A stretch of 64,000 bases of DNA from Solirubrobacter taibaiensis (GTDB lineage Bacteria; Actinomycetota; Thermoleophilia; Solirubrobacterales; Solirubrobacteraceae): the NCBI GenBank assembly GCA_027587225.1, contig JAPDDQ010000035.1, positions 1 through 64,000 on the forward strand. Reading direction: 5' to 3'. Within the stretch, counting starts at the first letter, position 1; each line of letters begins with the position of its first letter. The translations under genes were made by a program, and so were the position numbers. The notes below the pieces were generated by a model. It was not told where the DNA came from and did not search any database. It worked only from the letters and a program-made list of their open reading frames with translations. This document shows, one piece after another, positions 34,352-42,985 of the stretch.

Positions 34352-34903
34352 GTGGAGGCCGAGTTCGATCGCGCGTACGCGCTGCACGAGGCAGGCCGCG
34401 GCGAGGAGGCGCTCGCCGTGCTGCGCGGGTTGGTCGAGCAACACCCCGAGTCGGCCGAGGCGCATCTCTCCCTCGCTCCCATGCTCGTCGCGCTGGGTCG
34501 CTTCGACGAGGCGGCCGAGTGCGCACGGCTCGGTGCGGAGCGGGCGTGGAACGACCCCTACCTGCTCGTGCGGGCCGCGACGACCGCCTGGCACGGCGAC
34601 CCCGCGGCGGCCACGGTCTACCTCGGACGCATCGACGAGCTCACGGGCTGGGCGCCGAGCTTCGCGCTGGAGGGCGAGGTGTGGCACCTGAAGGGGCTGC
34701 TGGCGTGGAGCGAGGGCGAACGCGAGACGGGGGCAGCGCTGCTCGCCCGCGCGTTCGCAGCCGACCCGGGCGGGCTCGGCGTCGGTGCGGACCTCGCGCT
34801 CGCGCTGGCGGAGCTGGGCCGGAGCGAGGACGCCGCGGCGGTGGTGGAGCGGGCGCTGGACGCACGCCCCGGCGACGCGCGACTGCTCGCGCTCCGCGGT
34901 TAG
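34352..34903 (+). CDS. Tetratricopeptide-repeat protein
   Basis: A 183-residue soluble protein made of TPR-like helix pairs: FDRAYALHEAGRGEEALAVLRGLVEQHP, AHLSLAPMLVALGRFDEAAEC and ADLALALAELGRSEDAAAVVERALDARPGD. No signal peptide or catalytic domain is visible. The GTG at 34,352 begins the first helix. The TAG stop overlaps the stop of the convergent gene (TTAG). Its partner and role are unknown; TPR proteins serve as scaffolds. Confidence 0.72.
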   Translation: MEAEFDRAYALHEAGRGEEALAVLRGLVEQHPESAEAHLSLAPMLVALGRFDEAAECARLGAERAWNDPYLLVRAATTAWHGDPAAATVYLGRIDELTGWAPSFALEGEVWHLKGLLAWSEGERETGAALLARAFAADPGGLGVGADLALALAELGRSEDAAAVVERALDARPGDARLLALRG

Positions 34904-36069
34904 CCCACGCGCGCGAGCCGGATCGTGCGGCCGCTCGTCCAGGCCGCGACGACGTGCTCGCCGGCCGCTGCGACGTTCAACTCGTCCCCGCTCGCGGTCA
35001 GAGTGAGCGCCGGCGCGAGGTTGAGCGAGTAGCGATAGCGCCGCTTCTCGCGCCAGGTGATGACCGCGGTCGTGGACGTGGCGACCGCGCCCACGGACTC
35101 GACGTACCGCGCGCTCAGCCGCGTGGGGTTCGAGAACGAGCCGTCCGGCTGCTCCTGCGCGGCTTGCAGGTTCCCGGTGGTCGGGAACTCGGCGTCGCCG
35201 TACGGGAACCGGCCGATCGCCCACGCCGCGACCGTCGCGCCCGGACCGCGCAGGGCCAACACCGGCGCGTAGAACGAGGTGAGGTCCTCGGGATCGTCGG
35301 GGCCGCTGCGGACGGTGGCGATCGGGCGCGACTCGGCGCCGGCGAGCACGAGGCTCACCGCGTCGTCGTGCTGGAACCCGACGGCCGCGCCGCCCGGCCC
35401 GCCGTACGCGCGCGGCGTGCTGTTCTCCGTGCCTGCGAGGACGCGCGGGGCGCCGAACCGGTCCGCGGTCGGGGCGAGCGTGGCGTACGTCGTCTCGCCG
35501 CCGTCGAGCACCGGCGTGCGGAAGGCGACGAGAACCGTGCCGCTCGCGTCCGCGGCGGCGCTCACCTGAGCCTCGCCGTCGACGCGCGCGAGCGTCCGGG
35601 CCGGCCCGAAGCGCCCCGCCGTGTCGGACACCGCGTAGCGGACCGCCTTGGCCAGCGACCACACCGCCACGAACCGGTCACCCGCCGCGAACACTTGGTA
35701 CGCGCCGACGCTCGCGACCACCGAGACGAGCTTGCGCGGGCGCGAGAACGCGCGGCCCGGGCGTGCGGTCGCGACCTCGAGCGTCCGCCGGCCGCCGCGC
35801 AGCGGCTGATGGAGGTACAGCACCGCGGCGAACCCGTCGGCCCGCAGGGCCGCCGTGGCCGAGCCTCCCCACTCAGTACGACCGGCGACGCGCGTTCGCC
35901 CGGACGCCCCGGCGCGCACGATCACCCGGTCGCGCGCGTCACGCCAGGCGACGAGCACCTGTCCCTGTGGGTTGACGGCGAGCGCGGGCGCGCCGGTGTC
36001 GGCCTTCGCGGCGCGGGTGACGACGGCGGATGCCGCAAAGACCGGCGCCGGCGGGTCGATGGCGAGCAT
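34900..36069 (-). CDS. Hypothetical beta-propeller-like repeat protein
   Basis: A 389-residue protein of repeating strands with the pattern GxxLVAWRD / AAALRADGFAAVLY / DRFVAVWS / SGTVLVAFR / GGAAVGF / ATVAAWAIG / TTAVITWREK / EHVVAAWTSGR. Such repeats with alternating small and Trp residues indicate a beta-propeller or sialidase-like fold. No cleavable signal peptide is obvious, although an upstream start could add one. It resembles the clearly exported repeat protein at 50,431-52,095 in style. No enzymatic residue set was recognised. Confidence 0.55.
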   Translation of the reverse strand: MLAIDPPAPVFAASAVVTRAAKADTGAPALAVNPQGQVLVAWRDARDRVIVRAGASGRTRVAGRTEWGGSATAALRADGFAAVLYLHQPLRGGRRTLEVATARPGRAFSRPRKLVSVVASVGAYQVFAAGDRFVAVWSLAKAVRYAVSDTAGRFGPARTLARVDGEAQVSAAADASGTVLVAFRTPVLDGGETTYATLAPTADRFGAPRVLAGTENSTPRAYGGPGGAAVGFQHDDAVSLVLAGAESRPIATVRSGPDDPEDLTSFYAPVLALRGPGATVAAWAIGRFPYGDAEFPTTGNLQAAQEQPDGSFSNPTRLSARYVESVGAVATSTTAVITWREKRRYRYSLNLAPALTLTASGDELNVAAAGEHVVAAWTSGRTIRLARVG

Positions 36070-36224
36070 GTCACCAGCATCGTTCCCCGGTGGCGCGCCC
36101 CGAAGCCACCTAGGTGTGGCTTCGCCTACACGCGCGATCCCGCATAACGCGGACGATCACCGGGAATGACTGGTCGGTCCGCCAGTGCACAACGTCCCAG
36201 CGCCCACATAGGATCGCCCGAACC

Positions 36225-36377
36225 TTGTTCGAACGCCGTACCCCACCGCCCCGCCTGAGCGTCTTGGAGCCGGGGCGTCAGGCCACGCGGCGACGCCGAC
36301 GGGCCCCGTTGCTGCTCGTCCCGGTCGTCTTGGCCGTTGCGGCCCTGGCGTTCGTGGTGCTGAGCGCGCTTCCCTAA
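36225..36377 (+). CDS. Putative small membrane protein, 50 residues
   Basis: The frame from TTG 36,225 encodes a short basic N-terminus containing RRRRR followed by one strongly hydrophobic helix (LLLVPVVLAVAALAFVVL). AGGA lies about ten bases upstream. An Arg cluster before a membrane helix gives an inside-out orientation. The stop overlaps the convergent gene stop (CTAA). The open frame continues upstream to 36,114 but with poor coding character. There is no recognisable family. Confidence 0.42.
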   Translation: MFERRTPPPRLSVLEPGRQATRRRRRAPLLLVPVVLAVAALAFVVLSALP

Positions 36378-36592
36378 CGGGAAGACTTCTGCGGCGACGA
36401 GACGGAGATCTCGCGCACGCGGCGGTACCGATCGTGCATGAGCACGCTCGTGGCGCTGAAGCGGCGGGCGGCCTGGAACGCGGCGCGCTCGGCGTCCGTC
36501 GCGGTGTGATGCTCGGACACGCGCTCGGCGTCACGCCGCACGAGCCACGATCCGCGCTGATCGGGCTCGACGTGAATGGTGGTCTGGCTCAT
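36374..36592 (-). CDS. DUF2188-type small protein
   Basis: A 72-residue protein. HVEPDQRGSWLVRRDAERVSEHH followed by TDAERAAFQAARRFSATSVLMHDRYRRVRE matches the short DUF2188 pattern, in which a Trp-containing strand pair is followed by a helix and a closing strand. The ATG at 36,592 has GGAGAG eight bases upstream and is preferred over the more distant in-frame ATG at 36,634. Function unknown. Confidence 0.65.
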   Translation of the reverse strand: MSQTTIHVEPDQRGSWLVRRDAERVSEHHTATDAERAAFQAARRFSATSVLMHDRYRRVREISVSSPQKSSR

Positions 36593-36630
36593 CTGGACAA
36601 CTCTCCGCTGCGTGGACTCCGTCCACATTG

Positions 36631-37488
36631 TCACACGTTCGAGGGATGACGGTGAACGTTTCGATATGGCGTCGGCGCCTCACCGTAGCGTCGTTTGAAC
36701 GCACGAGAGAAATAAAGTTGGTCTTCGAATCCGGTGCGATACGCGATCTCTCCCACTGACAGATCCGAGAAGCGCAGCAGTCGAGCCGCTTCCAGCATCA
36801 CGCGATCGGTGATGAGCTGCTTGGTCGTGCGGCCGGTGACGTCGGCGAGGCCGCGCGAGAGCGCCGCGGCGGGCACGGCGAGCGCCTCCGCGTACCACGC
36901 GGCGTCGTGGTGGCGGGCGAACTCGCGCTCGAGCAGCGTGACGAAGCGCCGGTAGAGATCCGCCTCGTCGTGGCGTTCGGTGTGCGCGGCGTCGTACCAC
37001 CGCTCCACCCACAGCAGCAGGGCGGAGAGCAGGTGCTGGATGATCGCGCCGCTGCGCGGATCCGCCGGCCGCGCGGCCTCACCCGCGAGGGCCGCGATCG
37101 TCGCCTCCAGCGCCCGCGGTTCGGAGGGCGGCACCTCGACCGTCAGCGCGCCCTGGCCGCCGACGAGCCACGCCGGCGCGTCCAGCAGCACCTCGCTCTC
37201 GAAGCGCACGACGGCGCCGGAGAGCCCGACCGCGCGCTCGAACACGTGCACCCGGCCGCGCCCGATCACGGTCACCGTGCCCGGCGCGACCGGGAAGCGC
37301 TCCCCGTCGACCGAATGCCAGCCGGTGCCGCTCCGTGTCCACAGCAGCTCGTGGTAGTCGTGCCGGTGTGGTGCCCGCGCGCCGCGCTCGACCGCGTCGC
37401 CGAACGCCGCGTCCGCGAACGTGACGACCTGCAGCGAGCCGGGAAGCCGGTCAACGGGTAAGTCCATGTATCCGCGAGGAGTTGCCAT
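36631..37488 (-). CDS. AraC-family transcriptional regulator
   Basis: A 285-residue regulator. The N-terminal cupin-like sensor includes HRHDYHELLWTRSGTGWHSVDGERFPVAPGTVTVIGRGRVHVFE. The C-terminal double helix-turn-helix ends with LSVGEIAYRTGFEDQLYFSRAFKRRYGEAPTPYR, the AraC signature. ATG 37,488 was preferred to the frame's earlier starts because the cupin begins shortly after and GGAG lies ten bases upstream. It is divergent from the dioxygenase-like gene at 37,523 with only 34 bases between, so it likely controls that gene. Confidence 0.9.
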   Translation of the reverse strand: MATPRGYMDLPVDRLPGSLQVVTFADAAFGDAVERGARAPHRHDYHELLWTRSGTGWHSVDGERFPVAPGTVTVIGRGRVHVFERAVGLSGAVVRFESEVLLDAPAWLVGGQGALTVEVPPSEPRALEATIAALAGEAARPADPRSGAIIQHLLSALLLWVERWYDAAHTERHDEADLYRRFVTLLEREFARHHDAAWYAEALAVPAAALSRGLADVTGRTTKQLITDRVMLEAARLLRFSDLSVGEIAYRTGFEDQLYFSRAFKRRYGEAPTPYRNVHRHPSNV

Positions 37489-37522
37489 GGGAAAGCGCTC
37501 CCCAGCGCGCGATCCTAACGGC

Positions 37523-38371
37523 ATGACCGCGACTCCCCAGACTCCGACGCTCCCCGCCACGCTCACGCTCGGTGCGGTCCACCTGACCGTCTCCGACCTC
37601 GACCGCTCCGTCGCCTGGTACCAGCGTGCGCTCGGCTTCCGCGTCCACGCCCACGACTCTGCCCGCGCCTCCCTCGGTGATGGCGCGACCGTCACGCTCG
37701 AGCTCTACGAGGACCCGGCTGCCCGGCCCGCCGGCCGCCACGCCGGCCTCTACCACTACGCGCTGCTGTACCCCACCCGTGAGGAGCTCGCCCGCGCCGC
37801 CGTGCGCCTGTCCGTCACCGAGACGCCGATCGAGGGCGCCTCGGACCACCGCACGCACGAGGCCATCTACCTGCCCGACCCGGACGGGAACGGCATCGAG
37901 CTCGCCGCCGACCGCGAGAAGACCGCCTGGCCCTCAGACCTCGGCTACTCCCGCGGTCCCGCGCCGCTGGACTTCCGCGCCCTGCTCGCGACCGTCGAGG
38001 GCGAGACGCCGTCGCCGCAGCTCCGTGAAGGGCTGAGGATGGGCCACCTGCACCTGCACGTCGGCGACGTCGACCGCGGCCTCGCGTTCTACCGCGACGT
38101 GCTCGGCTTCGAGGAGCAGGCGAACCTCGGCTCCGCCGCGTTCGTCAGCGCCGGCGGCTACCACCACCACCTCGGCTTCAACGTGTGGCGCGGACCGGGT
38201 GTCGGCCCGGCGCCCGAGCACACCGTGGGTCTGCGTCACTGGACCGTGGTGCTGCCGACGGCCGACGACGTCGCGGCCGTGCGCGCACGGGTGGCCGACG
38301 CCGACGAGATCGACGGTGGGTTCCTCACGCGCGATCCGTGGGGCACCGCCGTGGCGTTCGTGACCGCCTAG
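37523..38371 (+). CDS. VOC-family dioxygenase-like protein (two glyoxalase domains)
   Basis: A 282-residue protein with two vicinal-oxygen-chelate domains. The first starts LGAVHLTVSDLDRSVAWYQRALGF and contains DPDGNGIELAAD. The second starts MGHLHLHVGDVDRGLAFYRDVLGF with YHHHLGFNVWRG and ends WGTAVAFV. The layout resembles CatE-type catechol-2,3-dioxygenase and related enzymes: His from HLTV/HLHV and Glu near the ends are likely metal ligands. The substrate is unknown. It probably answers to the divergent AraC regulator. Its TAG stop overlaps the convergent gene (CTAG). Confidence 0.85.
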   Translation: MTATPQTPTLPATLTLGAVHLTVSDLDRSVAWYQRALGFRVHAHDSARASLGDGATVTLELYEDPAARPAGRHAGLYHYALLYPTREELARAAVRLSVTETPIEGASDHRTHEAIYLPDPDGNGIELAADREKTAWPSDLGYSRGPAPLDFRALLATVEGETPSPQLREGLRMGHLHLHVGDVDRGLAFYRDVLGFEEQANLGSAAFVSAGGYHHHLGFNVWRGPGVGPAPEHTVGLRHWTVVLPTADDVAAVRARVADADEIDGGFLTRDPWGTAVAFVTA

Positions 38372-39228
38372 AGAGCGCCCGCCGCGAACGTGTCGCAGCG
38401 CCGGGGATCACCCGCGCGGTAGCCCGTGTTGAACCACTTCTGCCGCGAGGCGGACGAGCCGTGGGTCCAGCTCTCCGGATCCACTCGGCCTGAAGAGCGT
38501 TGCTGGATGCGGTCGTCGCCGACGGCGGCCGCCGCGTCCAGCCCGTCCGCGATGTCCTGGTCGGTCAGGTCCTCGATGAAGCCAGTCTCGACCGCGTTCG
38601 CGGCCCACACGCCGGCGTAGCAGTCGGCCTGCAGCTCCAGCCGCACCGAGCCGGACGTCTCCCCCTCGCGATCCCCGCCGACCTTCTGATCGGTGCCGAG
38701 CAGGTGCTGGACGTGGTGCCCGTACTCGTGGGCGATCACGTACGCCTCGGCGAACGGGCCGCCGCTCGCGCCGAAGCGGGAGCGGAGGTCGTCATAGAAC
38801 GAGAGGTCGATGTAGATCTGCTGGTCGGCCGGGCAGTAGAACGGGCCCACCGCGGAGGTCGCGCCGCCGCAGCCGGTCTGCGTGGACCCCGTGAAGAAGT
38901 TCGTCGGCGCCTCGCGGTAGCCGTCCAGGTTCTCGCTCCAGTAGGCCTGGACCGAGTTCACGACGCCGACGATCCGGCAGTCCTCCTTCTGGTTGGCGTC
39001 CGCGCCGCTCTCGCAGCTCGCGGAGAGCTGCTGCCCGTTCTCCAGCGACACGTCGGGGCCGCCACCGCCGACGGGCACGTCCACGCCGAGCACCGCCAGC
39101 ACGATGACCACGAGGATCGTGCCGACGCCGCCGCCGACGGCCACGCCGCGCCCGCCACCGCCGCCGCCGCCACCGCGCCGGTCGCGGACCTGGCCACTGT
39201 CGAGCTTCGCTCCTGGACGGAATCGCAT
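38368..39228 (-). CDS. Neutral zinc metallopeptidase (YpfJ-type), membrane anchored
   Basis: A 286-residue protein with a Gly-rich cytoplasmic start (RRGGGGGGGGRG), one membrane segment (VGTILVVIVLAVLGV, about residues 35-49) and an extracytoplasmic peptidase-like domain. HEYGHHVQHLLG places the zinc motif at 167-171, and RLELQADCYAGVW gives the downstream acidic ligand region. QAYWSENLDGYREAP and the GGATSAVGPFYCPADQQIYID block match the YpfJ/neutral zinc metallopeptidase family. Substrate unknown. Confidence 0.93.
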   Translation of the reverse strand: MRFRPGAKLDSGQVRDRRGGGGGGGGRGVAVGGGVGTILVVIVLAVLGVDVPVGGGGPDVSLENGQQLSASCESGADANQKEDCRIVGVVNSVQAYWSENLDGYREAPTNFFTGSTQTGCGGATSAVGPFYCPADQQIYIDLSFYDDLRSRFGASGGPFAEAYVIAHEYGHHVQHLLGTDQKVGGDREGETSGSVRLELQADCYAGVWAANAVETGFIEDLTDQDIADGLDAAAAVGDDRIQQRSSGRVDPESWTHGSSASRQKWFNTGYRAGDPRRCDTFAAGAL

Positions 39229-39237
39229 TCCCGCTCC

Positions 39238-40314
39238 CTACCCAGGGACCGGGGGCCTCCGAGCACGGACCGGATCCAGGAACCGATCCGCGAGCCAACC
39301 GGCGGCGCCCTCGAGCCCCACCTCGCTCTGGCGCATCGCCCCGTTACGGACGATCAGCCGCGGCACGAGCGCCAACTCGTTCGCGCACCCGAGCCGTTCG
39401 GCCACCGGCGTGAGCGTCTCGACCCGCTCGAGCAGGATGTCCCGCACCGGGCGCTCCGCGATGCTCGAAAGATCCTTGAACGTGGCCTGCACACCGTCGC
39501 GCAGCGCCGCCCAGCGGTTCTCGCTGATCCGCCACGTCGACGGCACGTCCAACGCCTCCTGCTCGGACAGCCACGCGACGAGGCAATGCACGTAGGCGGT
39601 CACCGCCGCCGCTTCCTCCAGCGTCGTCTGCGCGTCGCACACGCGGACCTCGAGCGTGCCGAAGGTGAGGTGCGGTCGCAGCTCCCACCACCACGAGCCC
39701 GGCTCCGGCACGGCCCAGGCGATCGCGTCGGCGTACTCGTCCCAGGACGCGAACGCCGGCGGGACGCTCTGGCGCGGTAGCAGCCCGTTGATGAGCGGGC
39801 GCACCGAGGCGAAGCCCGTGTCGCGGCCGGCGTAGAACGGCGCGTTCGCCGCCAGGGCGGCCAGCTCCGGCAGGTACCCGCGCAGGGCGTTGTAGACCGC
39901 GAGGGTGCGTTCCGCCGAGCCGAGCGCCACGTGCACCTGCAGCGCGCAGATGAGCTGCGCGCGGGCCACGTCCCCGAAGCGGGCGGCGACCGCGTCGTAG
40001 CGGTCGCCCGGGCTGAGCTCCCCCAGGGGCGCCGCGAACGGGTGCACGCCGGCGACGGCGAGCCGCGCGCGCCCCTCGGCGGCCGTGGCGGCCGCGTGCC
40101 GCGCGGCGGAGAGCTGGGCGATCGCCTCGCCCACGGTCGTCACGGGCGTCGTGTTGAGCTCGATCTGCGAGGCGGGGAGCTCGAGCTTGGCGTCCGGCAC
40201 CTGGGCGGCGACCGGGGCAAGGTCGAGCGTGACCGGGTCGAGGAGCATCACTTCCTCCTCGAGCCCGATCGTGAGCGGCTCGGCCGCGTCGAAGACCTCG
40301 CGCAAGCCGGCCAT
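39238..40314 (-). CDS. Carboxylate-amine ligase, glutamate-cysteine ligase 2 (YbdK) family
   Basis: A 358-residue ATP-grasp-like ligase of the GCS2 family. Characteristic segments: IGLEEEVMLLDPVTLDL (the Glu-rich ATP/metal site), LELPASQIELNTTP, LICALQVHVALGS, and WWWELRPHLTFGTLEVRVCDAQTTLEEAAAV. Family members join glutamate to cysteine or other amines. The true substrate cannot be read from sequence. A second member lies at 55,340-56,446. The gene starts ten bases before the metallopeptidase gene on the same strand and may be co-transcribed. Confidence 0.85.
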   Translation of the reverse strand: MAGLREVFDAAEPLTIGLEEEVMLLDPVTLDLAPVAAQVPDAKLELPASQIELNTTPVTTVGEAIAQLSAARHAAATAAEGRARLAVAGVHPFAAPLGELSPGDRYDAVAARFGDVARAQLICALQVHVALGSAERTLAVYNALRGYLPELAALAANAPFYAGRDTGFASVRPLINGLLPRQSVPPAFASWDEYADAIAWAVPEPGSWWWELRPHLTFGTLEVRVCDAQTTLEEAAAVTAYVHCLVAWLSEQEALDVPSTWRISENRWAALRDGVQATFKDLSSIAERPVRDILLERVETLTPVAERLGCANELALVPRLIVRNGAMRQSEVGLEGAAGWLADRFLDPVRARRPPVPG

Positions 40315-40345
40315 GACCAGGCTCTACCCCAGGACGGCGGTTTCC

Positions 40346-40744
40346 TTACGGGCGAACGACGGCAAGCGGGCCGTCGAGGTACTCGGCGCTGCGGCGGAGG
40401 GCCGTGGCGGAGTCGCGGAACCGACCCGTCTGCTGCACCGCGATGGCGGCGGAGGCCATCGTGGCCTGCAGGCCGGCGATCGCGACGGCGGCGTCGGCGC
40501 GCTGGTCGTCGTCGACCGCGGTGCAGTCCAGCTCCTCGGCGAGGAAGGCGACTTCGCCCGTGGCGACGCCCGCGCCGGTGGCGAGCTGCGTGAGGCGCGC
40601 GCTCGCGACCTCCGGATCGCCGTAGGCGTCGTGACGTCCAGCTTCCATCGCGGTCTCGACGGCGAGGGTGGTGGTGAGCTCGGTCAAGGCGACGATCGCG
40701 TCCAGGACCTCGCTGGGGATTCGGATTGTCGACTTGAACGGCAT
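40346..40744 (-). CDS. Hypothetical protein
   Basis: A 132-residue soluble, helical, Ala-rich protein beginning MPFKSTIRIPSEVLDAIVALTELTTTLA. No motif for catalysis or DNA binding was recognised. In-frame ATG codons at 40,753 and 40,771 are alternative starts; the first residues after 40,744 look like a genuine beginning. It lies 31 bases upstream of the carboxylate-amine ligase on the same strand. Confidence 0.6.
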   Translation of the reverse strand: MPFKSTIRIPSEVLDAIVALTELTTTLAVETAMEAGRHDAYGDPEVASARLTQLATGAGVATGEVAFLAEELDCTAVDDDQRADAAVAIAGLQATMASAAIAVQQTGRFRDSATALRRSAEYLDGPLAVVRP

Positions 40745-40785
40745 GTCCCTCATATCGGACCGCCCCGTCAAGTCAGGGTGCGTGG

Positions 40786-41952
40786 TTGGTCAAGAACTCG
40801 TCAAGCTACGCGGCCGTGAAGGGCAAACGGGTCTCTTACGTCGAGCTGTACCTGGACCTCGTGTTCGTGCTGGCCGTCGGCCGGCTCGCGCATTTCATGG
40901 TCGCCGAGCCGGAGGGCCACAGCGTGATCGTCGCGCTGGGCCTGTTCGTCGTCTTGTGGTGGACGTGGATCGGGTTCGCGGTCCTGTACAACCGGCACGG
41001 CGACGACGACCGCCAAGAGCACCTGCTGTTCCTCGTCGGCTCGGTGCCGATCGGGGTCGCCGCGGTGGCGCTCGAGCCTGCCGCGCACGGGGACATCGCG
41101 GTGTTCGCCGGCGCGATGGCGGTCGTCCGGCTCGTGCTGGCGGTGTCGCACGGCGAGGGCGCGACGGACTTCCGCGCGCGGATCACCCGCGCCTATGTGC
41201 TCTCCGCGCTGCTGTTCGCCGTCTCGATCGTCGTCCCGGAGCCGTTCACCTACTTCGTCTGGCTCGTCGCGGTCGGTAACGAGTCGCGCGCGCTGCTACG
41301 CAACGACAAGACGCAACCGGGCCAGACGCTGGACCCGCACCACTTCGCGGAGCGCTTCGCGCTGTTCATGATCATCCTGCTCGGCGAGGTGCTGATCGAG
41401 GCCGGACAGGCGCCGGTGGAGGACACCGCGGGCTGGATCGCGCTCGCGGCGGCGATGGTGCTCGCCGGTGCACTGTGGTGGCTGTACTTCGACTCCGCCG
41501 CAGAGCTCAACCTGCAGGTGCTCGAGCTCTCAGGCGGCTCCCCCACGATGGCCCGGGCGATCTACGCCGCGGGCCACATGCTCCCGGCCTTCTCGCTGCT
41601 GGCGATCGCGGCCGGCGTCGGGCTGATGCTGGAGGAGGACCCGCCCCAGTTCGCGTTCTGGCTCGCCAGCACCGGTGTCGGCGTCTACCTGCTGGGCACG
41701 CGCGTCTTTCTCCGCGCCGCCCGTCAGCGCGGGCTCGGGGCGGTCCTGCCCATCCTGCTGATCGTCGCCACCTTCAACCTCGGCCGGCTGCACGAGGTCC
41801 TCTCCCCGCACGAGTTCCTGTTCTTCCTGACCGCGTGGGTCACCGGCTGTGCAGCGCTCTCGACCGCTGCTCAACCCCCGGCCCGCCGTACGGATAGTCC
41901 GCCGGCGCCGGGTCGCTCACCGCATCCAGCATCGCCGTCTCCTCCGGAGTGA
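40786..41952 (+). CDS. Low temperature requirement protein A (LtrA) family membrane protein
   Basis: A 388-residue polytopic membrane protein with about nine hydrophobic segments. The family hallmarks are VSYVELYLDLVFVLAVGRLAHF near the N-terminus and HHFAERFALFMIILLGEVLIEAG in the middle. The TTG at 40,786 has CAGGG about eight bases upstream; a GTG at 40,816 is the alternative. The molecular function of LtrA proteins is unclear. The last 113 bases run antisense to the 3' end of the aldo/keto reductase gene, giving LtrA an unusual Pro/Ser-rich tail. Confidence 0.88.
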   Translation: MVKNSSSYAAVKGKRVSYVELYLDLVFVLAVGRLAHFMVAEPEGHSVIVALGLFVVLWWTWIGFAVLYNRHGDDDRQEHLLFLVGSVPIGVAAVALEPAAHGDIAVFAGAMAVVRLVLAVSHGEGATDFRARITRAYVLSALLFAVSIVVPEPFTYFVWLVAVGNESRALLRNDKTQPGQTLDPHHFAERFALFMIILLGEVLIEAGQAPVEDTAGWIALAAAMVLAGALWWLYFDSAAELNLQVLELSGGSPTMARAIYAAGHMLPAFSLLAIAAGVGLMLEEDPPQFAFWLASTGVGVYLLGTRVFLRAARQRGLGAVLPILLIVATFNLGRLHEVLSPHEFLFFLTAWVTGCAALSTAAQPPARRTDSPPAPGRSPHPASPSPPE

Positions 41953-42871
41953 GGTGCAGGCCGCAGGCGCCGAGGTTGTCCTCGAGCTGCTGCAGCGTGC
42001 GCGCGCCGAGGATCACGGACGTGACCTGCGGGCGATCGACGACCCAGGCGAGCGCGATCTGCGCCATCGAGACGCCGCGCGCGGCCGCGATCTTCTGGAC
42101 GGCGTCGATCACGTCCCACGTGCGCTCCTGCGTGCTGCGGCGGTCGTAGGCCTCCACGCCGCGCTCCGGGTCCTCCCCCAGCCGCGTCGCGCCGCTCGGA
42201 CGTGCGTCGCGCGTGTACTTGCCGGTCAACCAGCCGCCGCCGAGCGGGGACCACGGCAGCAGGCCGAGCCCGTTCTCCGCGCACGCGGGGATGATCTCCC
42301 ACTCGATCTCGCGGACCAGCAGGTTGTACTGCGGCTGCAGCGTGACGGGCTTCGCAAGCCCGCGGTAGAACGCCAGGTCGGCGGCCTTCTGGATCTGCCA
42401 GCCCGCGAAGTTGGAGAGCCCGAGGTAGCGGACCTTGCCCGCGCGCACGGCGTCGTCGAGGAAGCCCCAGGTCTCCTCCAGCGGGGTAAGCGGGTCCCAG
42501 GCGTGCACCTGGTACATGTCGACGCTGTCCACCTGCAGCCGGCGCAGCGAGGCGTCGAGCGCGTCGCTCAGGTGCCGGCGCGAGAGGCCGACGTCGTTCG
42601 GCCCGTCGCCCATCGGGAAGCGGCCCTTGGTGGTGAGCACCACCTGGCTGCGCACGGACTCCGGCTGGCGCACGAGCCAGCGCCCGATGATCTCCTCCGA
42701 CGCGCCCGGCGTGTAGACGTCCGCGGTGTCGATCAGGTTCCCGCCGGCCGCGACGAACGCGTCGAGCTGCGCATGCGCACCCGCCTCGTCGGTCTCGTTG
42801 CCGAACGTCATCGTGCCCAGCGTGAACGCCGAGACGACGCAGCCGCTGCTCCCCAGGGTCCGATACTCCAT
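41840..42871 (-). CDS. Aldo/keto reductase
   Basis: NADPH-dependent oxidoreductase with a TIM-barrel (343 residues). MEYRTLGSSGCVVSAFTLGTMTFG starts the fold. The catalytic set is recognisable: Asp and Tyr in NLIDTADVYTPGASEEIIGRWL, Lys in LTTKGRFPM, and His in DMYQVHAWDPLTP. The cofactor block QIALAWVVDRPQVTSVILGART is near the end. A GTG two codons upstream (42,877) is also possible. An interspersed palindrome abuts the 5' end. The last 32 codons overlap the ltrA-type gene on the other strand. Confidence 0.94.
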   Translation of the reverse strand: MEYRTLGSSGCVVSAFTLGTMTFGNETDEAGAHAQLDAFVAAGGNLIDTADVYTPGASEEIIGRWLVRQPESVRSQVVLTTKGRFPMGDGPNDVGLSRRHLSDALDASLRRLQVDSVDMYQVHAWDPLTPLEETWGFLDDAVRAGKVRYLGLSNFAGWQIQKAADLAFYRGLAKPVTLQPQYNLLVREIEWEIIPACAENGLGLLPWSPLGGGWLTGKYTRDARPSGATRLGEDPERGVEAYDRRSTQERTWDVIDAVQKIAAARGVSMAQIALAWVVDRPQVTSVILGARTLQQLEDNLGACGLHLTPEETAMLDAVSDPAPADYPYGGPGVEQRSRALHSR

Positions 42872-42877
42872 CGCCAC

Positions 42878-42906
42878 AACCTAAAGGTGCCTGGCACCTT
42901 AAGGTT
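42878..42906. repeat. Interspersed palindrome copy 2, upstream of the aldo/keto reductase
   Basis: 29 bases, left arm AACCTAAAGGTGCC, centre T, right arm with a single mismatch (GGCACCTTAAGGTT). It lies directly in front of the reductase start, between two divergent genes. Confidence 0.88.
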
Positions 42907-42985
42907 CGGACGTACGAGCTCAGACGTTGCGGCGGCGACTGACGCGCTGGAAAGGCGGCGGGATCGACGCCAGGGTGGCCGCCTT

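Noticed and set aside
33247..36147. 966-codon + strand ORF opposite glgC
   Set aside because: Antisense shadow; glgC motifs are complete on the other strand and the translation has no domain.
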